Below the pieces are notes generated by a model. It was not told the origin of the DNA. It ran no database searches and saw nothing but the letters and a program-made list of their open reading frames with translations. A DNA stretch of 64,000 nt from Isochrysis galbana (taxonomy: Eukaryota; Haptophyta; Isochrysidales; Isochrysidaceae), in contig CM030944.1 in assembly GCA_018136815.1 (NCBI GenBank), positions 2,519,834-2,583,833 of the forward strand. The letters run 5' to 3'. Below, piece by piece: positions 32,075 through 41,677 of this stretch. Numbering within the stretch: the stretch's first letter is position 1; every line of letters begins with the position of its first letter. A program made the position numbers and the translations under genes.

Positions 32075-32609
32075 ATGACCACTGGTTGAATTGCAAGCTA
32101 TTCTTTGGTTTTGGGGATGGCGGAGGGGAGGTTCACATTCGGGGACAATGGCGCACGATGTGATGTTTCTTGCTTGCGCGTCTGCATGTTGCGTGCATGC
32201 ACTTTACCACGCCCGATTGGGAGGCTGAGCGGACGCCCGATTGGGGAGGCTGAGTGGGCGCAAAAAGTTGTTGTTCCAACGCCGGATGCCGAGTGTTTGT
32301 GTTTGTGTTGTGGTGTTGAGTACCGACGCCTTTCAATGGCAGCAACACGGACCAAGACCAAGCCCAGAACCCGCGACTGAGTCTGTATGTGGGTGGAATT
32401 AGTAGAAAACGATGGATATGAGGGTAAAATCTTTGCAAATCTCGTTGTAAATGAAACGAACTATCTCACTTTCACTTTATTTAAGAAAAGTTTCTACACG
32501 TATCCGCGTGTATGTTCAAGCTAAACATAACCCATCGCGAGCAGACGATGCATCCGACGAAATCTCTATGAGCGGCGCGTAGGCGATTTCGTCAGATATG
32601 CTGCCTTGC
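32075..32609. other. Intergenic, no supported gene
   Basis: 3' UTR-like AT-richer DNA after the YCII gene, including a direct repeat GCCCGATTGGGGAGGCTGAG-like at 32210-32255. Nothing else recognised. Confidence 0.4.
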
Positions 32610-32965
32610 AACCGGGGGACCGGGGGTGGGCGGAGCGAGCCACCGAAAAATGAAAAATTGGTAAGTCCCGCGCCTGTTTACAAGATAAGTCGGGTCCGAG
32701 GCCGCCGCCCACCCGGAGAGACAAGAGGAAGGGGGGGAACGATCACCGTGGGGGGGGGGGGGGGGTACTGGACCATATCTAAGATGTAAGATGTAAGCCC
32801 TTCAACCCTACCACCCTACCCCCCTAGTAGTGCACGGGGGGAGTCGCCTGATGGTGGGGGGGGGGGAAGGGGGGAAGGGCCGGAGGAGTGGGGGGGGGGT
32901 GTAGGAAGTTTTTGCTGCGTGAGAAGAAAGCAGAGGGTCCACGGCCGCGTGTGCGGTGAGACTAT
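32610..32965 (+). mobile_element. 5'-truncated SINE-like retroposon (tail family 1)
   Basis: Starts abruptly within the family body (GGTGGGCGGAGCGAGCCACC, as at 34678) and runs through the paired landmarks CTGTTTACA..AAGTCGGG and TAGTGCACGGGGGGAGTCGC to the tail GTGCGGTGAGACTATTCAAAGG. Missing 5' half fits target-primed reverse transcription. A G run of 16 or so lies at 32748-32763. Confidence 0.7.
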
Positions 32966-33257
32966 TCAAAGGTTTATTTATCGCTCTCCTGCTCGCTGGC
33001 CTCGCTCGTCTCGCACGACACGGCCACCTGTCGACTGGATGCCGAGCGCAAGCGCTGCTCGCACGACTCGTCCCTCTTCCTGCACGATGCACGACCCCAG
33101 CGATGGAGGCGGAGCCCCCCGTGTCGGAGACTGAAGAAGTCCGTCGTCCGACCGAGGAAGGAGGCCACCACCGTCACCCGTCACCGCCACCGAAGACCGA
33201 AGAGGAGCAGAGGAGCAGTCGGAGCAGTCGGCGCCGAGGATGACGGAGAAAGGAAGA
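32966..33257 (+). other. Second copy of the segment shared with 16966-17070
   Basis: Encodes the same DTATCRLDAERKRCSHDS core in the plus frame as the copy near 17 kb, then continues into an acidic/basic stretch. It is interrupted at 33258 by a retroposon whose target duplication (GATGACGGAGAAAGGAAGA) starts at 33239. Confidence 0.35.
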
Positions 33258-34077
33258 AAAAACGTCATAATATTCTTACCGCACTCGCGGCGAATGGAAC
33301 CACTACCTACACGTAGTATACTTTCTACTTTCTACACCCCCACTCCCCCGGACCTTTCCTCCCCGCCATCAGGCATCAGGCGATCAGGCGGCTCCCCCCG
33401 TGCACTACTAGGGGGATCGGGGTGAAGGGCTTTGATATGGTCCGGTGGCCTGCGCCACCCCCCCCCCCCCCGGTGATCCGTTCCCCCCTTCCTCCTATCT
33501 ATGCCTACCGGGCTGGCGGCGGCCTCGCGGCCTCAGACCTGACTTATCCTGTAAACAGGTGCGGGACTTACCTATTTTTCGGTGAGCGGAGCTTTTGCTC
33601 CGCCCACCCCCTTCTCCGCGCTCTCTCTCCCCTCTCATGCAGGCACGCGCGATGGCGCGCCTGCGACAGGCCTGCAGCTGCCCCTGGCGACCCCTGGAGG
33701 CTCTTGGAGGCCAGCTCAGGGGCCAAAGGAGGCTGGGGCGGGGCCTTGGCCTCCCCTGCCTCTCCCTCGCTAGCGCTCCTGAGCCCCAGCCAGGTGTCCC
33801 CAATCTGCACTTGTCTGCCTGTCAAATAAGGGGGGGGGGGGGGGTTGGAGCGATGGGCTGGCCACGACAGGCCAAGACGCGCGAGGCAGGCAAGCCTGAA
33901 ACCTGCCAGTGAGAGAGTGGGTCGGCAGGGCAGTCTGCTCATGGCAAGCCACCAGGCATGGCAGGAGCATGGGTGGTTCCTCTCCCATGCCCATGGCAGG
34001 GGAGGAGTGGAGAGGGGGGTGGGGGGTGGGGGGGTGGCTTGTGCCCCCCCATGGGCGAACTAAGTATAAACCTAGTT
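33258..34077 (-). mobile_element. Full-length SINE-like retroposon with 19-bp target-site duplication
   Basis: Minus orientation: head at 34077 (CAACTAGGTTTATACTTAGT then CGCCCATGGGGGGG), tail at 33258 (GTAAGAATATTATGACG then T run). Flanked by the perfect 19-bp repeat GATGACGGAGAAAGGAAGA at 33239-33257 and 34078-34096. Length 820 bp. Contains Arg/Pro/Gln-rich open frames on one strand that recur in the other copies, but these follow base composition and are not convincing genes. With the neighbouring plus-strand copy it forms a large inverted pair. Confidence 0.88.
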
Positions 34078-34096
34078 GATGACGGAGAAAGGAAGA

Positions 34097-34236
34097 CGAG
34101 GAAGGTAAAGACTGGGGACTGGAGAGGAGTATTAATGTTACGTTGAAAGTTTTTGTCACCGGAACCATCCTGGCCTGAAAAAAAATGACCGCTATTATAT
34201 TGTACACATATTCGAGTATTATTTTAAACGGACTAT
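34097..34236. other. Short spacer between the inverted retroposon pair
   Basis: About 140 bp of AT-rich host DNA, ending in the target duplication TATTTTAAACGGACTAT (34220-34236). Confidence 0.7.
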
Positions 34237-34993
34237 CAACTAAGTTTATACTTGGTTCGCCCATGGGGGGGGCACGAGCCCCCCCCTCTCTCCACTCCTC
34301 CCCTGCCATGGGGGAGGAACCACCCATGCTCCTGGCACGCTTGATGGCTTGCCAGGAGCCCACTGCCCGGCTGACCCACTCTCTCCCTGGCAGGCTCGCC
34401 TGCCTCGCGCGTCCTGGCCTGTCGTGGCCAGCCCATCGCTCCAACCCCCCCTCCCCCCCTGTTCGACAGGCAGACAAGTGCAGATTGGGGACACCTGAGG
34501 CCCAGGAGCGCCAGCGAGGGAGAGGCAGGGGAGACCTGGGCCCAGCCCCAGCCTCCTCTGCCCCCTGAGCTGGCCTCCAGGAGCCTCCAGGGGTCGCCAG
34601 GGGCAGCTGCAGGCCTGTCGCAGGCGCGCCATCGCGCGTGCCTGCAGGAGAGGGGAGAGAGAGCGCGGAGAAGGGGGTGGGCGGAGCGAGGGCTCCGACC
34701 ACCGGAAAATATGTAAGTCCTGCACCTGTTTACAGGAGAAGTCGGGACTGAGGACGCCGCCAGTCCGGTAGGCATAGGAGGAAGGGGGGAACGGATCACC
34801 GGGGGGGGGGGGGGCGCGGGCCACCCACCATAACTAAGCCCTTTTCCCCTATCCCCCTAGTAGTGCACGGGGGGAGTCGCCTGATGGCGGGGGGGAAAGG
34901 GCCGGGAGAGTGGAGGTGTAGAAAGTGTTGCTGCGTGAGTAGAAAATTGAGGGTCCACGGCCGCGGTGTGCGGTGAGACTATTAAGAAATTAA
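34237..34993 (+). mobile_element. Full-length SINE-like retroposon with 17-bp target-site duplication
   Basis: Head CAACTAAGTTTATACTTGGT at 34237; body with the same landmarks as the minus copy (CACGCGCGATGGCGCGCC region inverted, TGTTTACAGGAGAAGTCGGG, poly-G at 34800-34813); tail TAGTGCACGGGGGGAGTCGC to GGTGAGACTATTAAGAAATT. Perfect 17-bp duplication TATTTTAAACGGACTAT at 34220-34236 and 34994-35010. Length 757 bp. Confidence 0.9.
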
Positions 34994-35010
34994 TATTTTA
35001 AACGGACTAT

Positions 35011-35697
35011 GGACATTTGATGGCTCAACTTGAGTTATGTCCCATATTCGACGGAACGCGACCTTGGCTTGTGAGTGCGCGAGCGATGAGTGAGACTAAC
35101 GTTTGACCAGCCCATAGCACTCACAACTAAAGCTTTTTTAAATGTAGTTGTCTTTGTAGTATTGGGGGGAGAAACGGAACGTGGCGTGCCGCGGGCGCCT
35201 GCGGCTTATACTATAGAGCGAAAAAAAGAGCAAAGAGTCTCCCTTTTGCTTTCGGTAATGACAAATAGCCAATGACAATGCTATGATAATAATGGATACC
35301 GTATGCATTTTCGCGCGCCCTATCCGAGACTTCGTAGCAGAGCTTCATTGCCCCTTGGCGTCTTTGGAAGGCGCCCAGTGGAATATGTTGGCGCATGGAC
35401 AACTCGGTCATGCAATGCAGCGAGGGAGAGACAAGCGTGTCACTCTCCAACTACAGTCGAGAGTTCCTTTGGAGTGGCACAACAGCTGTAGCGATCACAG
35501 AAGGTGGATGTTATGAAGCTTGGTGTCAGCAATGCTGCTCCGAACGGCGGTCTGTGCAAAGCCTGCAACTGTGCGCGACAGGCGTAAGTAGACGCTCGCG
35601 ACGTGAACATATTCTTTGCAGATATGGCCTCCCACCGATGAGGATGACTTTCAAGACCATGCTAGAGTTACCTAGAGTATGATGCTCTCACATTCCC
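35011..35697. other. Intergenic; segment related to 18180-18235, no supported gene
   Basis: The first 60 bp (TGGACATTTGATGGCTCAAC to GACGGAACGCGACC) resemble the sequence left of the 18.2-kb inverted repeat. Overlapping plus frames at 35283-35690 are open for 75-95 codons without a recognisable domain. Confidence 0.4.
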
Positions 35698-36826
35698 TCA
35701 AGGGCGCATGGAAGGCGGGAGGGCGGAGAGAACCGCGTTGCGGGCCGCTTCCATCGCGGCATCTTCTCCCGTCTTTGGTTTGGGAGCATCGATTGGCGGG
35801 TGGACGATGATGCGTACACCACGTGGGATCGCAATAGGAAGGGCACCAGTTCCAAACACGTGAGTGCCCACGATAGTGATGGGCACGAGACGCACTCCTG
35901 CGCGAGCAGCCATTGTAAAGGGGCCCTTCTTGAAGCTTCCCAGAACGCCGGTTTTTGAACGAGTGCCTTCCGGGAAGGTGACCAACGAGTTGCCAGCTTT
36001 GAGTGTGTCAATTGCATCCTTGAGGGTCTTCATCTGAGACGCTCGATCGGTCCGGCGGATCGCAATGTGCTTTGCGAGGCCCATCGCCCAACCGATGAGC
36101 GGAATGCGGAGAATCTCAATCTTTGAAATGTACCTGAGATACAGGGTCACGTCGGGTGTATGAAGATGGGCAGTAGATGGGCTGCAAGGAGTATCTGCGG
36201 TGTCCAGTCCGAGATGTGCTCTGAGTCTCTACAGCCACTTCCAAGGAGTAAGGGACTTACTTGAAGCGGCGTGGGAGGTAGCCACTCAGCGAGAAGATAT
36301 CGAGGAAGGAGCAATGATTAGGCACATACATGACCGCCTCATCGGCCGGCGGCAGGTTTTCAACGCCCTCGACCGTCACCTTGGCACCGAATAGGGTCAT
36401 CGTGGTGCGTGCCCACCACTGGACGACAAAGTCGTTTGCTCGCCTGCGGGCGTTGTCGAAGATACGCCCATACAGTGCGGCAGTAAGGACGAGCGGGTAG
36501 ATTCCTGTGACAACCACAGTCGAGAGAATCGCGAAGAAGCCGCCGACGAGCACTCGGCTCACTGGGTTTGTCCTGGGTGCCTTGGGCAGCACGCCGGCCT
36601 CCACATCCTTTAGCACTGCAGGGTCAATGGCGCTCGCGGCCATCAAAGGGCGTGAGGCGGTGCGCAGCGGGGAGAGTGGGGAGGTGGGGTGGAAGGTCGC
36701 AGCCCTAGCGGCGAACCCACCGGGGACGAGAGCCGCGTGGTACGCCCCCATCACCGTCGAGATCGCAAGCAGCATCGGGGCACCCATAGCGACCTGAAGC
36801 AGGAGGAGAGCAATTGTGTGTACCAT
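35698..36826 (-). CDS. 1-acyl-sn-glycerol-3-phosphate acyltransferase (PlsC family), probably plastid
   Basis: Two exons, 36826-36261 and 36133-35698, with a GT-AG intron; codon K is split and the junction reads PRRFK|YISKIEILRIPLIGWAM. 333 aa. It transfers an acyl chain to lysophosphatidic acid to make phosphatidic acid. Catalytic motif NHCSFLD (NHX4D), substrate motif FPEGTRSKTG, and IVGTHVFGTG are present. A membrane helix precedes them (VLVGGFFAILSTVVVTGIYP). The first about 22 residues are hydrophobic (MVHTIALLLLQVAMGAPMLL); the next about 45 are Ala/Ser/Pro-rich with few acids, which looks like the signal-plus-transit leader of complex plastids. Enzyme family certain; plastid targeting inferred. 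Confidence 0.92.
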
Positions 36827-37194
36827 GTATAATAATAGAGCAGGTATAATTGAGGAGAATTAAAAGTTTTAAAAGCGGGGTTTCACAGTAACGCCCGTTC
36901 ACACCGCATCGGGGTCTAGACTCTTCTCTCCGGCTTTCGCTCTGTCGCTGTCGGCTGCGCTGCTCTCTCTCTGGTCGACCTTCCCCCGGAAATCAGCCGG
37001 GAGACGAGGCGCTAGGCACAGCAAAGCGCGCACCGAAGACAGACTCAGGCTCGGACTCGGACTCAACACTCAACACTCAACACGAAACAGGAATCATGAT
37101 CATGATCATGACGCTACGTCGCTACGTAGATATATAAGCACGGCGCATGAGCAACATCATCCGATTGCAAAACAACAGGCCTGTCTAGAACTCG
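36827..37194. other. Intergenic upstream of the acyltransferase gene
   Basis: No gene seen. Contains ATCATG triple repeat (37096-37110) and a TATATAA at 37130, not assigned to any gene. Confidence 0.35.
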
Positions 37195-38163
37195 CACTCC
37201 GAACCGGGCCCAAGGTAGAGCACCAGGGCCGCAACCCTAAAGAACGAGGAGGGGGGGGAAGGTAAGGTTACGGTAAGGGGCTTATGGCGGTCAAACAGTG
37301 TTTTTTTATTAGGGGGGAAAATGACCATCTCAGAATTGAGGAAATTTGAGGATTTTTTTCGGTAGAAAGTTCCCAATACACCCAACTAGCACATATCCGG
37401 GGCCCATTAGGAACCGGACCCCCCCCTAGGCCCTTGGCCCTTGGGCCCCCACAACAAAACGTAATCAAAAACTGACAAAAGACGCTAAAATCGCAAAAGC
37501 TTGAAAAGCTCAACTTCAAGTCGAGACCGGGCGCGCTGCGTGCCCGTTTTCGACGATCCATCCAGATGTGGGGGACCCCACCAGATACCAAATACGCATG
37601 TCCCACCCGGATGGTCACGCCAATCGGGAAGGCCGCGCGCCGAACCCTCGTCGAAATCACCCATCCATCCGCCGAGCCCATTGAACGTTGAGTCGTCGCC
37701 GAGGGAGGCCCGGAGAGCCCAACTTCGAACCGATGCCGGGCGCGCTGCGTGCCCGTTTTCGACGATCCATCCGGAACAATGGTGTGCATTGTGTGCCCAT
37801 GAGGGCCACCCGGTCTCGGGCCGCGCTGCCGGAGCCGGAGCAGCCCGCAGCCCTTACCAGGTTACCAGTTACCAGGGTGAGAGGGGCCTCTGCCATAAGG
37901 CATAAGGCATGGCCAGTGGCGGAGTGGCTGCGCGAGCCTGACGCTGTTGGGGTGCTGCCAGCAGCCTGCTGCCCCCCATGGGGGAGGCCAGCATGGCTGC
38001 CATGAGTGGTGTGGCCGGGGCCACGGGCCGTGTTCGGTGGGCGGACGCGGCCGCTTCGACAGCGGCTGCTGCCCATGGGTACTGGGGGGGCGCCCTCGGT
38101 GGGGGGCCCGAAGGAGAGGGGAGTCGCGGCGGCGCGCTCCATTGTGACCAAGTATAAACTTAA
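37195..38163 (-). mobile_element. Probable SINE-like retroposon relative, minus orientation
   Basis: The right end (TGACCAAGTATAAACTTAAT near 38147-38166) is the reverse complement of the family head; the adjacent GGAGCGCGCCG block matches the copy at 62491. The left end carries GGTAGAGCACCAGGGCCGC (37212-37230), recalling the LINE tail landmark TAGAGCACGAGGGG. Inside is a direct repeat of about 37 bp (CCGGGCGCGCTGCGTGCCCG..) at 37530-37566 and 37736-37772. Borders are approximate and no target duplication was found. Confidence 0.45.
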
Positions 38164-38173
38164 TGATACTGTC

Positions 38174-38216
38174 TAGCGATAGGTGTGAAGCCCTGAATCT
38201 TCACATCTATTTTTTT
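38174..38216 (+). mobile_element. 3' hairpin tail of a LINE/SINE (tail family 2)
   Basis: TGTGAAG-CCCTGAAT-CTTCACA (38184-38205) is a 7-bp stem with an 8-nt loop, followed by a T run. It matches the LINE 3' end at 10838-10870. This is probably the recognised 3' end of a second retroposon family. Confidence 0.55.
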
Positions 38217-38515
38217 CACGCCGCCGCCTGCCCAAACAACAAACAAAGTCGTGCACGGTGCCCCCTCGCTCCCTCTCGCTCAACACGTGCCGTGTAGGTG
38301 CAGGTCTGCTATGCCATAAAATCATTGCGGGCTAGACACCTATTGTGGTTGATTAAACCCAAGCTAGCGGAGATCGGAGATGGCGCGAGAATCATCATTA
38401 TTCTCGCTCTCTTGGAAAAGGGCAAAGGGACGGAGACCACAACCCAAAATGAGCTTGAAAACAGTCTCAAGACTCTCAAGACCCACCAAGCCGGCTGTCG
38501 CAAGGCGCACAAGGT
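38217..38515. other. 3' flank of the mTERF-like gene
   Basis: No gene seen; likely 3' UTR of the minus-strand gene ending at 38516. Confidence 0.3.
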
Positions 38516-39787
38516 TCAGGGCTTGGCATCGGCTCGTTGAGCTGCTAGCCACGCCTCAAACATCTTGTCGCTCATCTGTAGGATCCGAGTGACTGGTCGT
38601 CCCCCGCCATCAACGGAGCCTGGAACTCGTGATAATCGCTCTATCCTGTGCAAGGAGGCCGTCATGATTCTGGCGAGAGATCCCCCCCTGAGAGCAAGGC
38701 GCTCCCATTCCTCTTCTGTTGTCAAAATTCTCACACGTTCCAATTTCGGGGCGATGGATTCTGAAATGGAACTGTAGAGCAATAATGTCGGCTGCATGTT
38801 CACCAAGGTGGAGGCGTTCACACTCAAGTTTTGTGAGACCACGTTCAACTCACCCATCGCATTACGGATATGGTCCGGTGAGCGCGACAAGAGCCTAGGC
38901 GCACGGCGCAGCAATGGACCAACCTCAAGACCGCCTAGTGCAGAACGCAGTGCTTCCATGCGTGTGGCGACCCGGGTGTGCTCTAGAGATAACAAGCCCG
39001 GTTCTCGTAGAATGAGCTGTTTCGCACTCAACCCAGTTGCATTGCACAGTGCCTGCACTCTGGAATACAGGGCCATCTCGCGAGAAAGAAGTAGCGCGGC
39101 ATGCCGCCGCAATACTGACTTTAGAGCTGTCTTCTCCTGTAGTATACCATGGAGCGCGTCGTATTGGCGCACCGCAATGCAAGTACCATTCCCACCGAGA
39201 ATAGGTTGCAGGGAAGCACGCATCCAAGGCTGCTTCATGATGCGAGTGGCACCTGCGTTCGTGAACCCAAGTTCTACAAGCCGCGAACGTAGGGCAGCAG
39301 CGTTCGCCCTGATTTGTGCTGCCTTCCTCTCGCGCATCTGCTCAACTGAAGGGCCGCGAATTTCCACAACTCTGCCACCGATGTCAGTATGAAGCCTTTC
39401 GCCCGGCTTGGGCATCCAATACCTGCGACGCAACCACATCTCCGGCGTCGGACGAGGAGGCCTCGCGCTGGCGTTAGTAGCAAGGGGTTTGCCAATCAGT
39501 TCCTCCTGCTCATCGCTCATCCGCGGTGGGAGGCTGGCTGCAGCATCGCCACCGAAGAGCTCCTCATCCGCAGTCACACGTGGCGCGCCAGCCAGGGTGC
39601 GCACATCCATCCGCTCCATTCTTTTGCGGAGCAGTAGCGGTGTGTGACGGGTCACATCGGCCGTGAATGGATGCCGGCCTATCCACACCGCTACCACGAG
39701 CAGCAACATCACCGTGACGGCCATGCTGGAAGGAGGCCGCGAGCGTGGGAGAGCACCCGGCCGAGCGCCGGGAGAGCTGGACGGCAA
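38516..39787 (-). CDS. mTERF-like organellar transcription/translation factor
   Basis: Single exon, 423 aa. After a hydrophobic leader (from Met22: MAVTVMLLLVVAVWIGRHPF) and a linker, residues about 170-370 are a series of 30-35 residue helical repeats with the mTERF pattern of Leu and Pro: LVELGFTNAGATRIMKQPWM, LSAKQLILREPGLLSLEHTR, LGGLEVGPLLRRAPRLLSRS, NASTLVNMQPTLLLYSS. mTERF proteins bind nucleic acid in mitochondria or plastids. The start at 39787 versus Met22 is undecided; the hydrophobic segment suggests a signal peptide for a complex plastid. Family is likely, target unknown. It is divergent from the hypothetical gene at 39940, with only about 150 bp between starts. Confidence 0.7.
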   Translation of the reverse strand: MPSSSPGARPGALPRSRPPSSMAVTVMLLLVVAVWIGRHPFTADVTRHTPLLLRKRMERMDVRTLAGAPRVTADEELFGGDAAASLPPRMSDEQEELIGKPLATNASARPPRPTPEMWLRRRYWMPKPGERLHTDIGGRVVEIRGPSVEQMRERKAAQIRANAAALRSRLVELGFTNAGATRIMKQPWMRASLQPILGGNGTCIAVRQYDALHGILQEKTALKSVLRRHAALLLSREMALYSRVQALCNATGLSAKQLILREPGLLSLEHTRVATRMEALRSALGGLEVGPLLRRAPRLLSRSPDHIRNAMGELNVVSQNLSVNASTLVNMQPTLLLYSSISESIAPKLERVRILTTEEEWERLALRGGSLARIMTASLHRIERLSRVPGSVDGGGRPVTRILQMSDKMFEAWLAAQRADAKP

Positions 39788-39939
39788 TTAGACGAATCGA
39801 AAAAGTCGATTTTTACTATTGTAAGGAGAAGGTGGCATCGTGTTCGGGTATGAGTACTCCGTGCCCAGCCAATTCCTGAGCGCGCGTTGAAGGCTGGCAC
39901 GGCGTTCTTCGAAGCCCTCACAGCCCCCACTGCAGCTCC

Positions 39940-40569
39940 ATGGAGACAAGAGTGGCATCAGAGGCAGGGGCATGCACAACCCCAACTTCCATCCGCGGGT
40001 CGACCCAGCCCGCGAGCAACCCAGAAGCCCCTCCGGCTGCATCGCCGATCGCCATCGCGATCGGCGACGTCGCAGAAGTTGTTCTTCGTGAGGAGGGGGA
40101 GGCAGGAGGGGCGAGTTCCGGGCGCCCCAGGCGTCGAGCGGCCGCTCAGGTATCATCCATAGGCGGGGGGCGCGTGGCTCCGCAGGAGGACACCAAGGAG
40201 CGCGCGCTGAAGGCCATCCGCTGCTGGTACCATCCAGACACCGACTGCAGCACGCTACGGACGAAGGCCGACTGGGCCAAGGAGTTTGGCATCGACAGAC
40301 CGCGCTTCACCTATTGGGAGCGCCATATAGGAGAAGACACGATCGATGCGATCAAGCGCGGCGTCATCCCGCTTCCGGACCGCCCACCCTCAGCCTCTGG
40401 CGAGCAGAGGTCGTACGCACGCGCATCTGCGTTGGTTTCGGGCGCATCACGCTGCACGACCGGCAATCGGTCAGCCGCTGCGCGCGCTGCATTGAACGCT
40501 TGCAAGCACGCACGGCCGCACGCGTACACGCCTTCAATGGACATCCACACCGGGGGGCATCGCACGTAG
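39940..40569 (+). CDS. Hypothetical protein
   Basis: 209 aa single frame. N-terminal 70 residues are Ala/Pro/Ser-rich. The centre (about 80-150) is well-formed, protein-like sequence: ERALKAIRCWYHPDTDCSTL, KADWAKEFGIDRPRFTYWER, GEDTIDAIKRGVIPLPD. It has the look of a small helical DNA-binding or phage/plasmid-like domain, but I cannot name a family. The C-terminus is Cys/His-rich and may continue by splicing, since a Cys-rich reading goes on to about 40800. Shares a divergent promoter region with the mTERF-like gene. Confidence 0.45.
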   Translation: METRVASEAGACTTPTSIRGSTQPASNPEAPPAASPIAIAIGDVAEVVLREEGEAGGASSGRPRRRAAAQVSSIGGGRVAPQEDTKERALKAIRCWYHPDTDCSTLRTKADWAKEFGIDRPRFTYWERHIGEDTIDAIKRGVIPLPDRPPSASGEQRSYARASALVSGASRCTTGNRSAAARAALNACKHARPHAYTPSMDIHTGGHRT

Positions 40570-40892
40570 GAGTGCAGCCACCTCCAGCAGTGCACACAGC
40601 TGTGCACGCAGGTGGTGTGCTGCGCAAATCAATGGCACACTCGTGGGGTGAAGGCACAGTGCAGTTCAAGGTTCAAGGAGCACATTGGCGACTACGACAA
40701 TTATTGCCGCCCGATGGTCAACTTAACCTGCGAGGAGCGCTCACATGTCACATGTACTTCCGGTGGTTGTGGAGTTGTGCAATGGAGGTGTAGAGGATCA
40801 ACTTGAGATCAACCGACCGCGACAAAGCGATGCCGAGAGGCATTGTGGGCATACATTGAAAGGGAACGGCCAGATTTGCGGGTAGCAGCTCC
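40570..40892. other. Possible continuation of the hypothetical gene, unresolved
   Basis: A plus reading at 40612-40803 is Cys-rich (VCCANQWHTRGVKAQC, NYCRPMVNLTCEER) but has no identifiable domain. Confidence 0.25.
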
Positions 40893-41186
40893 TCAGACCA
40901 CGACCTCAAAACGCGCTGACAAGAAGCGAGCTTCAGCCTCAGCACCGGCACCACCCGGAAGACATGCCAGGCCAGTAAGTAGACCCGAGTACCGAGTACG
41001 AAGGAGACCGGACATTCGAGAAACTCCGAGGTGACCAGAGCGATCGTGGTAGGCAAAGAGGTAGTGAGACCGCAACGAGGGCGGAACATAGAGTACTAGC
41101 GAGTCCGGGTCGGTGGAGTCAGGAACGGTGCGATAGTAGACGAGCCCATCCTGGTTTGAAAATGTCAATAATGTAACACTGAACAA
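40893..41186 (-). mobile_element. Gypsy-type retrotransposon fossil (integrase zinc-binding domain)
   Basis: A minus frame reads DGLVYYRTVPDS, LYVPPSLRSHYLFAYHDRSG and HLGVSRMSGLLRTRYSGLL. This is the H2C2 integrase zinc-binding region of Ty3/Gypsy pol (pattern VP..LR..L...HD...GHLG..R....R.RY). Only this scrap of the element is present; no LTRs seen. An old, non-functional fragment. Confidence 0.65.
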
Positions 41187-41335
41187 GAAAGATTACGATA
41201 TTACGAGGACGCCATCAGGGCCACCATTCGGCTCATGTTTGGTCCAACCATCGAGAGTAAAGTCCCAACCATCAAGGCTATCAAAGCCGCAATGTCATGG
41301 TTGGCGTCGCGCGTTTCCTTCCAATTTATTTATAG

Positions 41336-41677
41336 ACGACGGCTGCCGCCGGCGTCGCGCTCGCCGTCGCGTCGGTGCCCCGAGGGCGCCACTTCTCGCA
41401 CCCCCATCACACGCTCGGGATCGTCGCCTTCGCCCTCGCCCTGCTGCAGCCGCTCAACGCGCTCGTGCGCGGCACGCCCGCCGCCCGCACCACACGCCGC
41501 GCCGTGTGGCGGGTCGCGCACAAGGGGACGGGCTACGCCGTGCTCGGCGTGGGCGTCTACCAGGCCCTCTCGGGGCGCGCCCTCATGCCGAGCCAAGGCG
41601 ACGCCGTTCTCGTCGCGTACGTGGTGCTCCTGGGCCTCTCCTTCGGGGTGCTCGTGGGGGGGCTCATGGTAGGGTGA
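41336..41677 (+). CDS. Cytochrome b561 / DOMON-type ferric reductase, 3' exon
   Basis: Starts after an acceptor-like TTTATTTATAG and continues to a stop at 41677. It gives three hydrophobic segments: AAAGVALAVASV, LGIVAFALALLQPLNALV and VLVAYVVLLGLSFGVLVGGL. Conserved b561-type residues are present: His in HHTLGIVAF, QPLNA, His in RVAHKGTGYAVLGVGVYQAL. These His residues would ligate haem. The family moves electrons across membranes, usually with ascorbate. The 5' exons were not found in the 1 kb upstream, where a Gypsy scrap lies, so this may be a truncated gene. Very high GC, unlike its flanks. Confidence 0.6.
   Translation, partial: TTAAAGVALAVASVPRGRHFSHPHHTLGIVAFALALLQPLNALVRGTPAARTTRRAVWRVAHKGTGYAVLGVGVYQALSGRALMPSQGDAVLVAYVVLLGLSFGVLVGGLMVG

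Noticed and set aside
33595-34824. Open frames of 100-310 codons (rich in Arg, Pro, Ala, Ser) inside the inverted retroposon pair
   Set aside because: They recur only within the retroposon copies, differ in frame and length between copies and show no domain; explained by GC-rich composition.
37530-37772. Direct repeat CCGGGCGCGCTGCGTGCCCG.. as LTRs
   Set aside because: Only about 37 bp each and 206 bp apart, with no element features between; treated as an internal duplication of a retroposon.
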